Below, one piece after another: positions 34,635-47,314 of a stretch of DNA of 64,000 bases. The DNA is from Micromonospora saelicesensis (lineage in GTDB: Bacteria > Actinomycetota > Actinomycetes > Mycobacteriales > Micromonosporaceae): NCBI RefSeq assembly GCF_900091575.1, contig NZ_FMCR01000001.1, forward strand, positions 434,001 through 498,000. Reading direction: 5' to 3'. The notes under the pieces are model-generated. The model saw nothing but the letters and a program-made list of their open reading frames with translations. It ran no database searches and was not told where the DNA came from. The translations under genes and the position numbers were made by a program. Each line of letters starts with the position of its first letter. Position 1 is the stretch's first letter.

Positions 34635-35810
34635 TCACTCGTGGCCCTCGCGCAGCCAGCGTGCGGCCCGCGCGGCCCGCGCCCGCAGGTCGTCCAGGTC
34701 GTCACCGAGCACCGTGACGTGCCCGATCTTGCGGCCAGGTCGCACCTGCTTGCCGTACAGGTGCACCTTGGCACCCGGCTCGGCGGCGAAGAGGTGGTGC
34801 AACCGCTCGTCGATCGACATCCCGCCCGGCTCACCGCCGAGCACGTTCGCCGACACCACCACCGGGGCGGTCAGCGCGGTGTCACCCATCGGGTAGTCCA
34901 GCACGGCCCGCAGGTGCTGCTCGAACTGTGAGGTCCGGGCGCCCTCGATGGTCCAGTGCCCGGAGTTGTGCGGACGCATCGCCAGCTCGTTGACCACGAT
35001 CGCGGGCCGGCCGGCGTCGTCGCGCACCTCGAACAACTCCACGGCCAGCAGGCCGATCACACCGAGCGCTGTGGCCAGGTCGATGGCGAGCTGCTGAGCG
35101 GCGACCGCCAACTCCTCGTCCAGGCCGGGCGCCGGGGCCAGCACCTCCACGTTGATGCCGTCGCGCTGCACTGTCTCGACCACCGGGTACGCGGCCACCT
35201 GACCGAACGGCGAACGGGCCACCTGCACGGCCAACTCCCGCCGCAGCGGCACCCGCTCCTCGACGATCAGCCGGGTGCCGCCGGCGAGCAGCGTGGTCGC
35301 CAGCTCGGTGGCCTGGGCGGCGTCGTCGACCATCCAGACGCCCCGGCCGTCGTACCCACCCCGGGCCGCCTTGAGCACCACCGGCCAGCCGACCTGCTCG
35401 CCGAAGCCGACGAGGTCGGCGGGCTCCCCGACCGGCCGCCAGGCCGGATTGGGAGCACCCAGCTCGGTCAGGCGTTCCCGCATGACCTGCTTGTCCTGGG
35501 CGTGCAGCAGCGCGTCAGCCGGCGGGTAGAGGGGCACCCCTTCGGCCGCCAGCGTGCGGATGTGCTCGGAGGGCACGTGCTCGTGGTCGAAGGTGACGAC
35601 GTCACAGCCCTTGGCGAAGGTGCGCAGCGCGGCCAGGTCGGTGTGGTCGCCGTACTGGACGTCGGCGGCGACCAGCGCCGCGCCGTCGTCGGGGGCGGTC
35701 GCGAGCACACGCAGTGACTGGCCGAGGGCGATCGCGGCCTGGTGGGTCATCCGGGCCAACTGGCCGCCACCCACCATGCCGACAACTGGCAGACCGGTAC
35801 GGGAATCCAT
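34635..35810 (-). CDS. purK: 5-(carboxyamino)imidazole ribonucleotide synthase
   Basis: 391 residues, an ATP-grasp enzyme. The N-terminal loop [22 protein letters not shown], the ATP-binding stretch [21 protein letters not shown] and [18 protein letters not shown] near residue 270 identify PurK. It carboxylates AIR with bicarbonate and ATP to N5-CAIR, the substrate of PurE just downstream (32-nt gap). A TAGGCT box 9 nt before the ATG suggests a short or absent leader. Confidence 0.97.
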   Translation of the reverse strand: MDSRTGLPVVGMVGGGQLARMTHQAAIALGQSLRVLATAPDDGAALVAADVQYGDHTDLAALRTFAKGCDVVTFDHEHVPSEHIRTLAAEGVPLYPPADALLHAQDKQVMRERLTELGAPNPAWRPVGEPADLVGFGEQVGWPVVLKAARGGYDGRGVWMVDDAAQATELATTLLAGGTRLIVEERVPLRRELAVQVARSPFGQVAAYPVVETVQRDGINVEVLAPAPGLDEELAVAAQQLAIDLATALGVIGLLAVELFEVRDDAGRPAIVVNELAMRPHNSGHWTIEGARTSQFEQHLRAVLDYPMGDTALTAPVVVSANVLGGEPGGMSIDERLHHLFAAEPGAKVHLYGKQVRPGRKIGHVTVLGDDLDDLRARAARAARWLREGHE

Positions 35811-35931
35811 AGCGCGGCCAGCCTATCCGGGTCGCCGACGGGCCCGCCGGGAGGGCCGGCGCCCCGCCTCGGAAGCGCTGGCGGGGCCACCCGGCGGGCG
35901 ACGCAGGCGACTACTGGGCGTGGCCGTGTGC

Positions 35932-37968
<2,037 letters not shown>

Positions 37969-37974
37969 CTGACG

Positions 37975-37980
37975 ACCATA
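37975..37980 (-). promoter_or_regulatory. -10 box, leaderless start of the YyaL-type gene
   Basis: TATGGT on the minus strand with a 6-nt spacer to the GTG at 37968. Confidence 0.5.
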
Positions 37981-38020
37981 ACCAGCCCCGGCGCGGACCG
38001 CGCGGGCTCCACCCGGACGG

Positions 38021-40552
38021 TCAGGACGCGCCGTCGGCGCGGAGCCGGAACACGTTCGACTCCGCCGAGTCGCGCAGCGACCCCAGCACCGCGCCGATCT
38101 TGTCTGCCGGCATCGGCTTGAAGAAGTGGTAGCCCTGCGCGGAGGTGCAACCAAGCTCGGCCAGGGCCATCCGCTGCTCGGCGGTCTCCACCCCTTCGGC
38201 GACCACCCGCAGCCCCAACTCGTGAGCGAGGCCGACGGTCGTCCGGACGATCGCGGCGGCCTCCGGCGAGTCGGCCATCCGGATGACGAAGGAACGGTCC
38301 ACCTTCAACTCGTCCACAGCGATCCGGGTGAGGAAGGTCAGCGACGAGAAGCCGGTGCCGAAGTCGTCGACAGCGAGTTGCACGCCCATCGACCGGAGCG
38401 TCGCCAGCACCTCGTCGATGACCTCCAGCTCGCTCATCACCACCGTCTCGGTGATCTCCAGAACGAGCCGGTGCGGCGGCACCTGGTGGCGGCGCAACGC
38501 CTCGGCGATCTCCGCGGGCAACCGGGGGTCGAGCAGGCTGCGCGCCGAGAGGTTGACCGAAATCGGGACGTCCAACCCCTCCCGGGCCCAACCGGCGGCC
38601 ACGCTGAGCGCCTTGTTCAGCACGTAGCGGGTGAAGGTGCCGAGCTGCTCGCTGTTTTCCACCGGCCGGATGAAGTCGACCGGGTTCAGCCACCCACGCC
38701 GGGGGTGCTGCCAACGGATCAGCGCCTCCACCCCGGTGGGCGCACCGGTGGCCAGGTCGACCGCCGGCTGCAACGCCAGCACCAGCTGATCGTCGACCTT
38801 CAACGCCTCACGCAGCTCGGCCAGCAGGGCGAGCTGGTCGGTGCTGGCCGCGTCGCGCGCGCCGTCGTACGCGGCGACGTTGCCACCGCCCTCCTTGGCC
38901 TGATACATCGCGATGTCGGCCCGACGCAGCAGCTCGGTCAGGTCCGCGGTGCCCGCGGCGGCCACCACCACCCCGACCGAGACCTCGATGGACATCCGTA
39001 CGCCGGCCACCTCGGTCGGTGCGGCCAGCCGTTCGGCGATCTCGCGGGCCTGACGCAACGCGTGGGCCATCGGAGCGGTCCGGTCGCCGAGCACCGGCAC
39101 CGCCGTGAGCAGCAGGGCGAACTCGTCGCCACCGAGTCGACCGAGCAGGTCACCGGCGCGGACCAGCGCGCTGAGTCGGTTCGCGGTCAGTCGCAGTAGC
39201 TGGTCACCCGCCGCGTGGCCCAGGGTGTCGTTGACTTCCTTGAACTGGTTGATGTCCAGCAGCAGCAGCGCCACCGGATGGTCGTGGCTGAGCTGTCGCA
39301 GCGACTGGTCGCCCTTGCTGAGCATCGCCGCCCGGTTGGCGAGCCCGGTGAGCGGGTCGTGCACCGCCTCGTACGACGAACGGGCGGTCACCAGCCGCAG
39401 CTCGCGGTGGGTCGCGGCGTCGTGCAGCGCGGCGGCGAGGGCGTCGCCGAACGCGGCCACCGCGTCACGTTCCCGGGCCGTGGGCGGGGCCGAGCGGGGG
39501 AACCGCACCCGCAGCCGACCGACCGGCGTGGCGCCGACCGACAGCGCCCGGCTCAGCTCGTGCTCGTCCAGCTCCGGCTGGTCCGGTGCGGCGGTCTCCC
39601 GGTCGACCAGCTGACCGCTGGCGTCGCCCCGGTAGCGGTGCCACCGGCCGTCGGCGCGGGCCACGTCGACGTCCACCAGCTCGGCGTTGAACAGCGTCAG
39701 CGCCCCGGTGACCGCCGCGCTGGCCACGCCCCGCTCGTCGAGCTGGTTGAGGGCCGCGGTGGCCTCGGCGAAGGCACGCCAGGTGCGGCGCTCCTGATCG
39801 GAGCGCAGCCGGTAACGGTAGGTCTGCTGCAACAGCCACAGCAGCGGCGGCAGCAACAGCAACCAGCGCGGGTCGAGTTCCAGCAGGGCGACCACGACGA
39901 GGCCGACCGCCACGTTGCCGACGAACATCAGCAGCTTGCCGCGCAGCGCGGCGAGCAGCGGCGGCCCGATCGGCAGCCCGTGCCGCAGGCCCAGCGTCAC
40001 GCCGCCGAGCCAGGCGGTCACCAGCAGGTACGTCACCGAACCGGCGATCACGGCCAGCGCCAGCATCGGGGTGGGTGGCGAGAGCAGCGGCCGCCCGAGC
40101 GCGGTGGTCACGGAGACGGCCAGTGCCGACGCGGCGGCCAGCGACGCGGCGATCCGGACGATCTCCAGGGCCGGACGGCGATCGTTGTGCAGTGACAGCA
40201 ACGTCCAGGCCAACCCGGTGCCGAGCAGCGTGGCGGACGGGAGCCAGCCGGCTGGAGTCAGATAGAGGCAGACGATCAGGGCCGCCTCGCCCCAGGTGAT
40301 GCTGACCATGCCCGCGGCCGAGCGGAATCGCAGCCGGGCGAGCTGGGCGAGGGCCAGGACGGCGACGGCGATGCCGAAGCGGGCCGGACCGCCGAGGGGG
40401 TCGTCAGCCGGCAGCCGGACCGGAAGGGTCAACCCGACCGCGGCGGCCGCCAGGGCGGTCAGCGTGACGGCGGCGGTGAGCACGAGCAGCCGGCCCGGTG
40501 TGCCACGCACACCGAGCCGATCGAACGGGTCGTCGGCCGGACCGGAGGTCAT
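38021..40552 (-). CDS. Membrane-bound GGDEF-EAL cyclic-di-GMP protein
   Basis: 843 residues. About eight transmembrane segments occupy residues 20-245, then a GAF-like linker (~260-385), a diguanylate cyclase domain with an intact [11 protein letters not shown] (~residue 475) and a phosphodiesterase domain with EALIRW (~610), NLSARSL and [10 protein letters not shown]. Both catalytic motifs are present, so it could make or degrade c-di-GMP; such hybrids are usually biased to one activity. The C-terminus ends near residue 843 with no further domain. In actinomycetes c-di-GMP acts through BldD to control development, which links this gene to the whiB/bldA theme. Confidence 0.95.
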   Translation of the reverse strand: MTSGPADDPFDRLGVRGTPGRLLVLTAAVTLTALAAAAVGLTLPVRLPADDPLGGPARFGIAVAVLALAQLARLRFRSAAGMVSITWGEAALIVCLYLTPAGWLPSATLLGTGLAWTLLSLHNDRRPALEIVRIAASLAAASALAVSVTTALGRPLLSPPTPMLALAVIAGSVTYLLVTAWLGGVTLGLRHGLPIGPPLLAALRGKLLMFVGNVAVGLVVVALLELDPRWLLLLPPLLWLLQQTYRYRLRSDQERRTWRAFAEATAALNQLDERGVASAAVTGALTLFNAELVDVDVARADGRWHRYRGDASGQLVDRETAAPDQPELDEHELSRALSVGATPVGRLRVRFPRSAPPTARERDAVAAFGDALAAALHDAATHRELRLVTARSSYEAVHDPLTGLANRAAMLSKGDQSLRQLSHDHPVALLLLDINQFKEVNDTLGHAAGDQLLRLTANRLSALVRAGDLLGRLGGDEFALLLTAVPVLGDRTAPMAHALRQAREIAERLAAPTEVAGVRMSIEVSVGVVVAAAGTADLTELLRRADIAMYQAKEGGGNVAAYDGARDAASTDQLALLAELREALKVDDQLVLALQPAVDLATGAPTGVEALIRWQHPRRGWLNPVDFIRPVENSEQLGTFTRYVLNKALSVAAGWAREGLDVPISVNLSARSLLDPRLPAEIAEALRRHQVPPHRLVLEITETVVMSELEVIDEVLATLRSMGVQLAVDDFGTGFSSLTFLTRIAVDELKVDRSFVIRMADSPEAAAIVRTTVGLAHELGLRVVAEGVETAEQRMALAELGCTSAQGYHFFKPMPADKIGAVLGSLRDSAESNVFRLRADGAS

Positions 40553-40731
40553 CGACCTCCCCCGTCAGCCGACCGACCGACGTCGCGGTGGGCGGCCGGT
40601 GCTGTGCTGGTCATCGGCGCCCCCTCCCGCACACGGCTCGGAGACTTTTGGTCCCCCCGGCGGAAGGCTAAGCCAAACCGGGTGGCCGCAACAGGGGGCG
40701 ACCACCCGGTTCAGCGTGATTCACGCGCGGA

Positions 40732-41025
40732 CTACCCGTTCAGGTGCTGCTGGTGCCCGTTGGGAGCGGGCGTGGATGAATCACGCCCCCCGGTCCCGTC
40801 TGTCGGATCGACGACTGCCGCATCGGCCCTGGTCGGGTCGGTCGGCCCGGACTGCTGGGGGAAACGGTCCGGCAGACGGCGCAGCCGAGCGTTCATGTTG
40901 CGGATCAGCAGGATGGTCGCGGTGGCCAGCAGCAGGATGAGGAAGAGGCCCATCGGCCCGGCCAGACCACCCGTGCGGGTGTCCCCGAAGTTGTTCTCCG
41001 CGAGCACCTGGGCAGCGGTCAGCAT
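40732..41025 (-). CDS. Small single-pass membrane protein beside mca
   Basis: 97 residues. One hydrophobic helix, GPMGLFLILLLATATILLIRNM (residues ~24-45), is followed by a basic RLRRLPDRF and a Pro/Thr/Asp-rich cytoplasmic tail. GGAGGA precedes the ATG. Small proteins of this shape follow mca in several actinobacteria; the gene starts 48 nt after the mca stop. No known function. Confidence 0.75.
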   Translation of the reverse strand: MLTAAQVLAENNFGDTRTGGLAGPMGLFLILLLATATILLIRNMNARLRRLPDRFPQQSGPTDPTRADAAVVDPTDGTGGRDSSTPAPNGHQQHLNG

Positions 41026-41073
41026 GGCGTTCCTCCGATGTGCGGTTGGTAACCAGGGTAGCCCCGCCGGGAA

Positions 41074-41955
41074 TCAGCGCGCGTGCGCCGTCTCCCGAAC
41101 CCCGGCGAAGAGATCGGACTCGGGCAGCGGGCTGTCGACCATCGAGCGGGCCAGCTCGTAATCCTCGGTCGGCCAGGCGCGCTGCTGGAGCTCCATCGGC
41201 ACGTGGAACCAGAAGCCGTCCGGGTCGACCTGGGTGGCGTGGGCGCGCAGCGCGTCATCGCGGACCGGGAAGTATTCGGCGCACTCGACCCGGGTGGTGA
41301 TCCGCGGGCCCTTGTCGGGGCGATCCTCCCACCGCTTGAGCCACTCCTCGTAGGGCGACTCCAGACCAGCGGCCAGCATGCCCTCGTGCAAGGCCATGAT
41401 CTTGCCCTTGGAGAAGCCGATGTCGTAGTAGAGCTTCAGCGGCTGCCAGGGCGCGCCCAGCTCGGGGTAGCGCTCCGGGTCACCGGCGGCCTCGAACGCG
41501 GCCACGCTCACCTTGTGGCACATGATGTGGTCCGGGTGCGGGTAGCCACCCTCCTCGTCGTACGTGGTCACCACGTGCGGACGGAACTCGCGCATCAGTC
41601 GCACCAGCGGGCCTGCGGCGACCTCGACGTCCTGGAGGGCGAAACAGCCCTCGGGCAGCGGCGGCAGCGGATCACCCTCGGGCAGACCCGAGTCGACGAA
41701 GCCCAGCCAGGCCTGGTCGACGCCGAGGATCGCCCGCGCGGCGTCCATCTCGGCACGCCGGATCTCGCCGATGTTGGCCCACACGTCAGGTCGGTCGAGC
41801 TTGGGGTTGAGCACGCTCCCGCGCTCGCCACCGGTGCACGTCACGACCAGGACGTCCACCCCCTGAGCGACATATTTCGCCGTCGTCGCCGCGCCCTTGC
41901 TCGACTCGTCGTCCGGGTGCGCGTGCACGGCCATGAGACGCAGTTGCTCTGCCAA
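41074..41955 (-). CDS. mca: Mycothiol S-conjugate amidase
   Basis: 293 residues, close to the ~290 of mycobacterial Mca. The zinc site is seen in [17 protein letters not shown] (His and Asp-Asp-Glu) and [11 protein letters not shown]; the lysine in SSKGA is typical of Mca as opposed to MshB. It cleaves mycothiol-toxin conjugates to a mercapturate and GlcN-Ins, detoxifying electrophiles and antibiotics in the cytoplasm. A TTG start at 41955 gives [17 protein letters not shown] with GGAG upstream. The DUF4307 gene lies divergent, as in other actinobacteria. Confidence 0.95.
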   Translation of the reverse strand: MAEQLRLMAVHAHPDDESSKGAATTAKYVAQGVDVLVVTCTGGERGSVLNPKLDRPDVWANIGEIRRAEMDAARAILGVDQAWLGFVDSGLPEGDPLPPLPEGCFALQDVEVAAGPLVRLMREFRPHVVTTYDEEGGYPHPDHIMCHKVSVAAFEAAGDPERYPELGAPWQPLKLYYDIGFSKGKIMALHEGMLAAGLESPYEEWLKRWEDRPDKGPRITTRVECAEYFPVRDDALRAHATQVDPDGFWFHVPMELQQRAWPTEDYELARSMVDSPLPESDLFAGVRETAHAR

Positions 41956-42158
41956 CTTCGGCGCTCCTCGTCTGTGCCGGACGGTGGACCCGACCGGGCT
42001 CGACCGGCTGACCTGCCGGGATCTTTCCTCACCGCACCCTGTCACCGGCCACCAGCGCCGGGCATGACCTGCCATTCCTGCCGCTGGACCGGGTGGGAGG
42101 ATGGTGCTCTGTCATTCTTGCCGATGCCGCCGACAACAACGCCAGGAGATACCCGCCG

Positions 42159-42599
42159 GTGACCGAGACGCACGCCACAATTTCACCAGGCGCGCCGGTA
42201 TTCCCGGCCGGGCGCTACGGCCGCCGTCGGGCACCGGGCGGAAAGCGCCGCCGTACGCTGCTGGCCGCGCTGGCGCTGTTGGCGCTCGTGGCGACGCTGA
42301 CCGTGATCTCGGTCCGGCTCTACCGCCAGTACGGCGACCCGGCCTACGACGCCCAGGTGATCACCTACACCGACATCACGGACAAGCAGGTGCTTGTCGA
42401 CTTTCGGGTGACCGTCCCGCCCGGTGGATCAGCGGTCTGCGTGCTGCGCGCCCGCGACCGTGCCGGCGCCGAGGTCGGCCGCGAACAGGTCACCGTGACC
42501 GCCGATCCCGGGGATCGGCACGTCACGACCCAGCACCGCCTGGCCACCACCGCGCGGCCCTTCATCGGCGAGGTCCTGCGCTGCCGACCACCGTCCTGA
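42159..42599 (+). CDS. DUF4307 family membrane protein
   Basis: 146 residues from GTG with AGGAGA ~10 nt upstream. A basic stretch GRYGRRRAPGGKRRR precedes one transmembrane helix (TLLAALALLALVATLTVISV, residues ~35-55). The extracytoplasmic part has a beta-rich fold with two cysteines (AVCVLRARD, VLRCRPPS) that could pair. The family is conserved beside mca in actinobacteria; function unknown. Confidence 0.87.
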   Translation: MTETHATISPGAPVFPAGRYGRRRAPGGKRRRTLLAALALLALVATLTVISVRLYRQYGDPAYDAQVITYTDITDKQVLVDFRVTVPPGGSAVCVLRARDRAGAEVGREQVTVTADPGDRHVTTQHRLATTARPFIGEVLRCRPPS

Positions 42600-42755
42600 G
42601 CTGCCCGAACAGCACCAAGGGCGGGGCTGACGGGGCGCCTACCGGCGGTGTCGGATCCGGACACCGGCGGTGATGGCCGACACGCTGTGTCGTACTGCAC
42701 TGGTAACTTGGTAGTTCACCTGTCAGCCAGCCACGCACAACTGAGGAGAACGCCT

Positions 42756-43253
42756 GTGTCCACTGGCAACGAGGCGCCCGCCACCTGGCTGTCGCAGGAC
42801 GCGTACGACCGCCTCCAGGCCGAGCTCGACGAGCACATCGCCAACCGTCCGGCGATCGCAGCTGAGATCAACGCTCGGCGCGAGGAGGGCGACCTGCGGG
42901 AGAACGGCGGCTACCACGCCGCCCGCGAGGAGCAGGGCAAGGCCGAGGGTCGCATCCGCTACCTGCAGGAGCTGCTGCGCACCGCGAAGGTCGGCGAGGC
43001 CCCGACCGCCGACGCGGTGTCGCCGGGCATGGTGGTGACGATCTACTTCGACGACGACACCAACGACACCGAGACCTTCCTGCTCGGTTCCCGGGAGATC
43101 GCGGCCACGACCGACCTGACCGTCTACAGCCCTGAGTCCGCGCTGGGCAAGGCGATCCTGGGCGGTCGGGCCGGGCAGACCTGCACCTACACGGCGCCCA
43201 GCGGCGCCGACATCAAGGTGACAGTGGTCAGCTTCGAGCCGTTCTCCGGCTGA
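42756..43253 (+). CDS. greA: Transcription elongation factor GreA
   Basis: 165 residues from GTG, GAGGAGA upstream. The N-terminal coiled coil carries EEGDLRENGGYHAAREEQGKAEGRI; the acidic residues D and E at its tip (GDLxEN) that act in the RNA polymerase active centre are present. The C-terminal domain ends GADIKVTVVSFEPFSG. GreA frees backtracked RNA polymerase by stimulating transcript cleavage. It converges on ilvA. Confidence 0.95.
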   Translation: MSTGNEAPATWLSQDAYDRLQAELDEHIANRPAIAAEINARREEGDLRENGGYHAAREEQGKAEGRIRYLQELLRTAKVGEAPTADAVSPGMVVTIYFDDDTNDTETFLLGSREIAATTDLTVYSPESALGKAILGGRAGQTCTYTAPSGADIKVTVVSFEPFSG

Positions 43254-43326
43254 CCGTCGCCGGTCGCGTCACCCGCTGCCGGCCGGCTCGACCGAGCCCG
43301 GCACCCGCTGTCGAAACACCGCGCAT

Positions 43327-43360
43327 CCGAGGCGTGGCACCCACCGGTGTCACGCCTCGG
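43327..43360 (-). terminator. Hairpin overlapping the end of ilvA
   Basis: The 10-bp arms 43327-43336 and 43351-43360 surround the ilvA stop codon (43350-43352), lying between convergent greA and ilvA. Confidence 0.5.
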
Positions 43361-44570
43361 CCGCGAAGACCACCTGGTAGCCGCTGGCCCGTAGGGCGCT
43401 GATCAGGGTGTCCGAGTGCTCGACGCCCCGGGTCTCCACCGACAGCGCCACCTCCACCTCGCCGAGGCTGAGGTGCGGGTTGGCCCGCTGGTGCTCCACG
43501 TCCACCACGTTGGCCCGGTGCTCGGCAATCTGGCTGAGCAGTGACGCGAGCTGCCCCGGCCGGTCCGAACAGCGGACGGTCACCCGCAGGTAGCGACCCG
43601 CCGCGGCCAACCCGTGCTCGATCACCCGCAGCATGAGCAACGGGTCGATGTTGCCGCCGGAGAGCACCGCGACCACCGGCGTCTCCACCTCGACCACGCC
43701 GGCCAGCAGCGCGGCCACACCGACCGCCCCGGCCGGCTCGACCACCTGCTTGCCCCGCTCCAGCAGCATCAGCAGGGCCCGGGAGATGTCCTCCTCGGAG
43801 ACGGTGACGATCTCGTCGACCAGCTTGCGCACGTGGTTGAAGGTGATCTCGCCCGGCCGGCCGACCGCGATGCCGTCGGCGATGGTGGAGAAGACGGGCA
43901 GCCGGACCGGTTCCCCGGCCACCAGTGAGGGCGGGAACGCCGCCGCCCCGGCCGCCTGCACGCCGATGATCCGGACGTCCGGGCGCAACGCCTTCGCGGC
44001 CACCGCCATGCCCGAGATCAGACCGCCGCCACCCACCCCGGTGATGATCGTTTTCACCTCCGGGCACTGTTCGAGGATCTCCAGCGCCACAGTGCCCTGC
44101 CCGGCGATCACATCGGGGTGGTCGAACGGGTGGATCAGCACCGCGCCGGTGCGCTCGGCGTACGTGTGCGCGGCGACCAGCGACTCGTCGACGGTGTTAC
44201 CGGCCAACTCGACCTGCGCGCCGTACCCCTTGGTGGCGGCCACCTTCGGCAGCGGCGCGTTGACCGGCATGAAGACGGTGGCGTGCGTGCCGACCAGGCC
44301 GGCGGCGAGAGCCACTCCCTGCGCGTGGTTGCCCGCGCTCGCCGCGACCACGCCGCGCTCCCGCTCCGCCGCCGACAACCGGGAGATCCGCACGTACGCG
44401 CCCCGCACCTTGTACGAGCCGGCGCGCTGCACGTTCTCACACTTGAGCCACGTCGGCCCGCCCAGCGCCGCGCTGAGCGGCCGGGAGGGCTCCAGCGGGG
44501 TGGTGCGGGTGACGCCAGCGAGCAACTCCCGTGCGGCCCGCACGTCGTCGAGACCGACCAGTTCCGTCAT
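43350..44570 (-). CDS. ilvA: Threonine ammonia-lyase
   Basis: 406 residues. PLP-binding lysine in NVQRAGSYKVRGAY (~residue 58), phosphate-binding SAGNHAQGVA, and GVGGGGLISGMAVA. A single ACT-like domain (from ~residue 325, LRVTVRCSDRPGQLASLLSQIAEHRANVV) ends the protein, the short TdcB/IlvA form. It deaminates threonine to 2-oxobutanoate for isoleucine synthesis; the ACT domain suggests amino-acid feedback. The ATG at 44570 begins MTELVGLDDVRAA; the longer upstream frame runs antisense to nothing recognisable and lacks support. Confidence 0.94.
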   Translation of the reverse strand: MTELVGLDDVRAARELLAGVTRTTPLEPSRPLSAALGGPTWLKCENVQRAGSYKVRGAYVRISRLSAAERERGVVAASAGNHAQGVALAAGLVGTHATVFMPVNAPLPKVAATKGYGAQVELAGNTVDESLVAAHTYAERTGAVLIHPFDHPDVIAGQGTVALEILEQCPEVKTIITGVGGGGLISGMAVAAKALRPDVRIIGVQAAGAAAFPPSLVAGEPVRLPVFSTIADGIAVGRPGEITFNHVRKLVDEIVTVSEEDISRALLMLLERGKQVVEPAGAVGVAALLAGVVEVETPVVAVLSGGNIDPLLMLRVIEHGLAAAGRYLRVTVRCSDRPGQLASLLSQIAEHRANVVDVEHQRANPHLSLGEVEVALSVETRGVEHSDTLISALRASGYQVVFAAEA

Positions 44571-44647
44571 GCCCCGATCGTGCCACCCGACTCCGGAGCC
44601 CTCGGCGGCGACACCGGAGTCCCCGACGGCGCGCACACCGTCGACGG

Positions 44648-46051
44648 TCAGGCGGTGGCCGGCGACTCCGTGCCGACCCGGGGGTAGCCGGGGGCGTGGC
44701 GCGTCCACGGGGCGGCCATCTCGAACTGACCGGCCACACCGAGCAGCAGCAGCTCCGAGCCGGGTGGACCGACCAGCTGCACGGCGACCGGCAGGCCGTC
44801 CGGGCGGCGGCCGACCGGCACGACGACCGCCGGGAGGCCGGCGATGTTCCAGGGTGCGGCGTACGGGGCGTACCGGATGTTGGCTGTCATGTTCGCCCGC
44901 CAGGACCGCTCCGACCAGCGGGCCGCCTCCGGTGGCGCGCTGGCCAGCGCAGGGGTGAGCAGCAGGTCGACCGAGTGGTCGGTGAAGAAGTCGACCGATC
45001 GTTGCCGCCAGGCGGCCCGGTCCGCCTCCCGCACGTAGCCGCGACGCTGCGCCCACTCGCCCAGGGCGACGTGCCGCCGGGTACGCCGTTGCAGGCCACG
45101 CCGGTCCAGACCGGAGGCCCGGACGTCGGTTGCGGCTGCGGCGAACCAGGTGGCGATGCCCTGCAGGCCGAGCGCGGTCGGGTAGACCGGATCGGCCGGC
45201 ACGGTGTCGTGCCCGGCGGCGGCGAGGAGCCGACCGGCGGCGGCGACAGCGTCCCGGTTGGGCGCGTCCGGTGCGACACCGCGCACCGGGGACCGCAGCG
45301 AGACACCCACCCGCAGCCGCTGCGGGGGAACCAGCTTCTCGGGACGCCGGCCGGCGAGCACCGAGAAGCCGACCGCAGCGTCGGCGACGGTGCTGGTCAG
45401 CATCCCGTGCTCGGTGAGGCCGAACCAGTCGTCCGCCCCGAGCTGGCAGGGGACCACGCCCCGACCGGGCTTGAGCCCGACGAGTCCACAGCAGGCCGCG
45501 GGAATCCGGATCGAGCCGAGACCGTCGTTGGCGTGCGCGATCGGCACCAGCCCGGCGGCGACCGCGGCGGCGGCACCACCCGAGGACCCACCGGGGGTAC
45601 GCGTGCTGTCCCACGGGTTACGGGTCACTGCGCTTTCGTCGTCGGTCAGCGCCCACAGCCCCAGCTCCGGCATCCGGGTCACGCCGAGGATCACCGCGCC
45701 GGCGCCGCGCAGCCGACGCACCACCTCGTGGTCGGCCTCCGCCACGTCGGTGCGGGCGGCGGCCGACCCGTTCCAGGTGGGCAGGCCGGCGACCGGGGTG
45801 TTCTCCTTGACCGCCACCGGAACCCCGGCCAGCGGCAGGTTGGCCAGGTCCTCCTGCTCGTCGACCTTCTCCGCCTCGGTGATCGCCTCACCGCCGCGAA
45901 CGGCGCGGAACGCGGCCAGCTCACGGTCGGCTCGGGAGATGTACTCGAGGTGGTCGGCGACGACCTGGGTCGCCGAGACGTCACCTCGGCGTACGCCCCG
46001 GGCGATCTGCTTTGCGGTCGCTCCGACCCAGGTCGCCATGATGTCCTGCAC
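44648..46051 (-). CDS. Amidase-signature family hydrolase
   Basis: 467 residues. The Ser-cisSer-Lys triad is visible as VAVKEN (lysine, ~residue 83) and [16 protein letters not shown] (two serines, ~residue 155), then [19 protein letters not shown]. Enzymes of this fold hydrolyse amides of varied substrates; none can be named here. The GTG at 46051 is chosen as GGGGGAGG lies 6 nt upstream, whereas an ATG two codons earlier abuts that sequence. It starts 19 nt after the metB stop on the same strand, so the two are probably cotranscribed. Confidence 0.9.
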   Translation of the reverse strand: MQDIMATWVGATAKQIARGVRRGDVSATQVVADHLEYISRADRELAAFRAVRGGEAITEAEKVDEQEDLANLPLAGVPVAVKENTPVAGLPTWNGSAAARTDVAEADHEVVRRLRGAGAVILGVTRMPELGLWALTDDESAVTRNPWDSTRTPGGSSGGAAAAVAAGLVPIAHANDGLGSIRIPAACCGLVGLKPGRGVVPCQLGADDWFGLTEHGMLTSTVADAAVGFSVLAGRRPEKLVPPQRLRVGVSLRSPVRGVAPDAPNRDAVAAAGRLLAAAGHDTVPADPVYPTALGLQGIATWFAAAATDVRASGLDRRGLQRRTRRHVALGEWAQRRGYVREADRAAWRQRSVDFFTDHSVDLLLTPALASAPPEAARWSERSWRANMTANIRYAPYAAPWNIAGLPAVVVPVGRRPDGLPVAVQLVGPPGSELLLLGVAGQFEMAAPWTRHAPGYPRVGTESPATA

Positions 46052-46070
46052 GGCCATCCTCCCCCAGCGG

Positions 46071-47213
46071 TCAGCCCAGCGCCTGCTCCAGATCGGCGAG
46101 TAGGTCGTCGACCGTCTCGATGCCGACAGACAGTCGCACGAGATCGCCGGGAACTTCAAGCGGCGAGCCGGCAGCACTTGCGTGTGTCATCCGACCCGGG
46201 TGCTCGATCAGGGATTCCACACCACCCAGCGACTCGGCGAGCACGAAGAGCTTGGCCCGGTTGCAGATGTCCACTGCGTGGTCCTCACCACCGGCGGCGC
46301 GGAACGAGATCATGCCGCCGAATCGGCGCATCTGCTTGGCGGCCACCTCGTGACCGGGGTGCGAGGGCAGCCCCGGATAGAGCACCTGGGCGACCTTGGC
46401 GTGACCGTCGAGGTACGCGGCGAGCCGCTCGGCGTTGTCGCAGTGCCGGTCCATGCGTACCCCGAGGGTCTTGATGCCCCGCAGGGTGAGCCAGGCGTCG
46501 AACGGGCCGTTGATCGCGCCCATCGCGTTCTGGTGGTAGCGCAACTCCTCGCCGAGCCCGGCGTCGGCGACGACGAGCGCGCCACCGACCACGTCGGAGT
46601 GCCCGCCGACGTACTTGGTGGTGGAGTGCACCACCACGTCCGCGCCGAAGGCGATCGGCTGCTGGAGGTACGGCGAGGCGAAGGTGTTGTCCACCACCAG
46701 CAGGGCGCCCGCGTCGTGTGCCACGGCGGCCAGGGCGGCGATGTCGGCGATGCCGAGCAGCGGGTTGGTCGGCGTCTCCACCCAGACGATCTTCGTGCGG
46801 CCTGGCTGCACGGCCGCACGGACCGCGTCCGGGTCGGAGACCTTGGCCGGGCTGAACTCCAGGCCCCAGCGCTGGGCGACCCGGGCGAAGAGCCGGTACG
46901 TGCCGCCGTACGCGTCGTCCGGGATCACCACGTGGTCGCCGGGCTGGCACACGGCCCGCAGCAGGGTGTCCTCCGCCGCGAGGCCGCTGGCGAAGGCGAG
47001 CCCCACCGGCCCGCCCTCCAGCGCCGCCAGGCACTCCTGGAGCGCGTCACGCGTCGGGTTGCCGGAGCGGCTGTACTCGTAGCCGAGGCGAGGTGCGCCG
47101 ACGGCGTCCTGGGCGTACGTGCTGGTCTGGTAGATCGGTGGGATCACCGCGCCGGTGCGGGCCTCGGGGTCCTGACCGGCGTGGATGGCGAGCGTCTCGA
47201 AGCCGTGACTCAT
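46071..47213 (-). CDS. metB: Cystathionine gamma-synthase (or gamma-lyase)
   Basis: 380 residues. The PLP lysine is in [19 protein letters not shown] (~residue 195), with [22 protein letters not shown] near the N-terminus and [19 protein letters not shown] near the C-terminus. The family covers gamma-synthase and gamma-lyase, which differ little in sequence; actinobacterial enzymes of this type are usually called MetB. It exchanges sulfur between cysteine and homoserine carbon skeletons. A TAGCCT box (47221-47226) lies 7 nt before the ATG. The cbs gene is ~4.3 kb away. Confidence 0.9.
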   Translation of the reverse strand: MSHGFETLAIHAGQDPEARTGAVIPPIYQTSTYAQDAVGAPRLGYEYSRSGNPTRDALQECLAALEGGPVGLAFASGLAAEDTLLRAVCQPGDHVVIPDDAYGGTYRLFARVAQRWGLEFSPAKVSDPDAVRAAVQPGRTKIVWVETPTNPLLGIADIAALAAVAHDAGALLVVDNTFASPYLQQPIAFGADVVVHSTTKYVGGHSDVVGGALVVADAGLGEELRYHQNAMGAINGPFDAWLTLRGIKTLGVRMDRHCDNAERLAAYLDGHAKVAQVLYPGLPSHPGHEVAAKQMRRFGGMISFRAAGGEDHAVDICNRAKLFVLAESLGGVESLIEHPGRMTHASAAGSPLEVPGDLVRLSVGIETVDDLLADLEQALG

Positions 47214-47220
47214 TCTGGTG

Positions 47221-47226
47221 AGGCTA
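47221..47226 (-). promoter_or_regulatory. -10 box, leaderless start of metB
   Basis: TAGCCT on the minus strand, 7 nt before the ATG at 47213. Confidence 0.5.
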
Positions 47227-47267
47227 GTGCCCCGTCCCGAGGGCTGGAACGGAACCCGCGCTCCCGG

Positions 47268-47299
47268 GCGAGGGTCGGACCGACCGGCCCGACCCTCGC
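47268..47299 (-). terminator. Hairpin after the secreted propeller gene
   Basis: The 11-bp perfect arms 47268-47278 and 47289-47299 lie 16 nt beyond the stop at 47315. Confidence 0.65.
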
Positions 47300-47314
47300 G
47301 CTCCGCAGGCCCGG

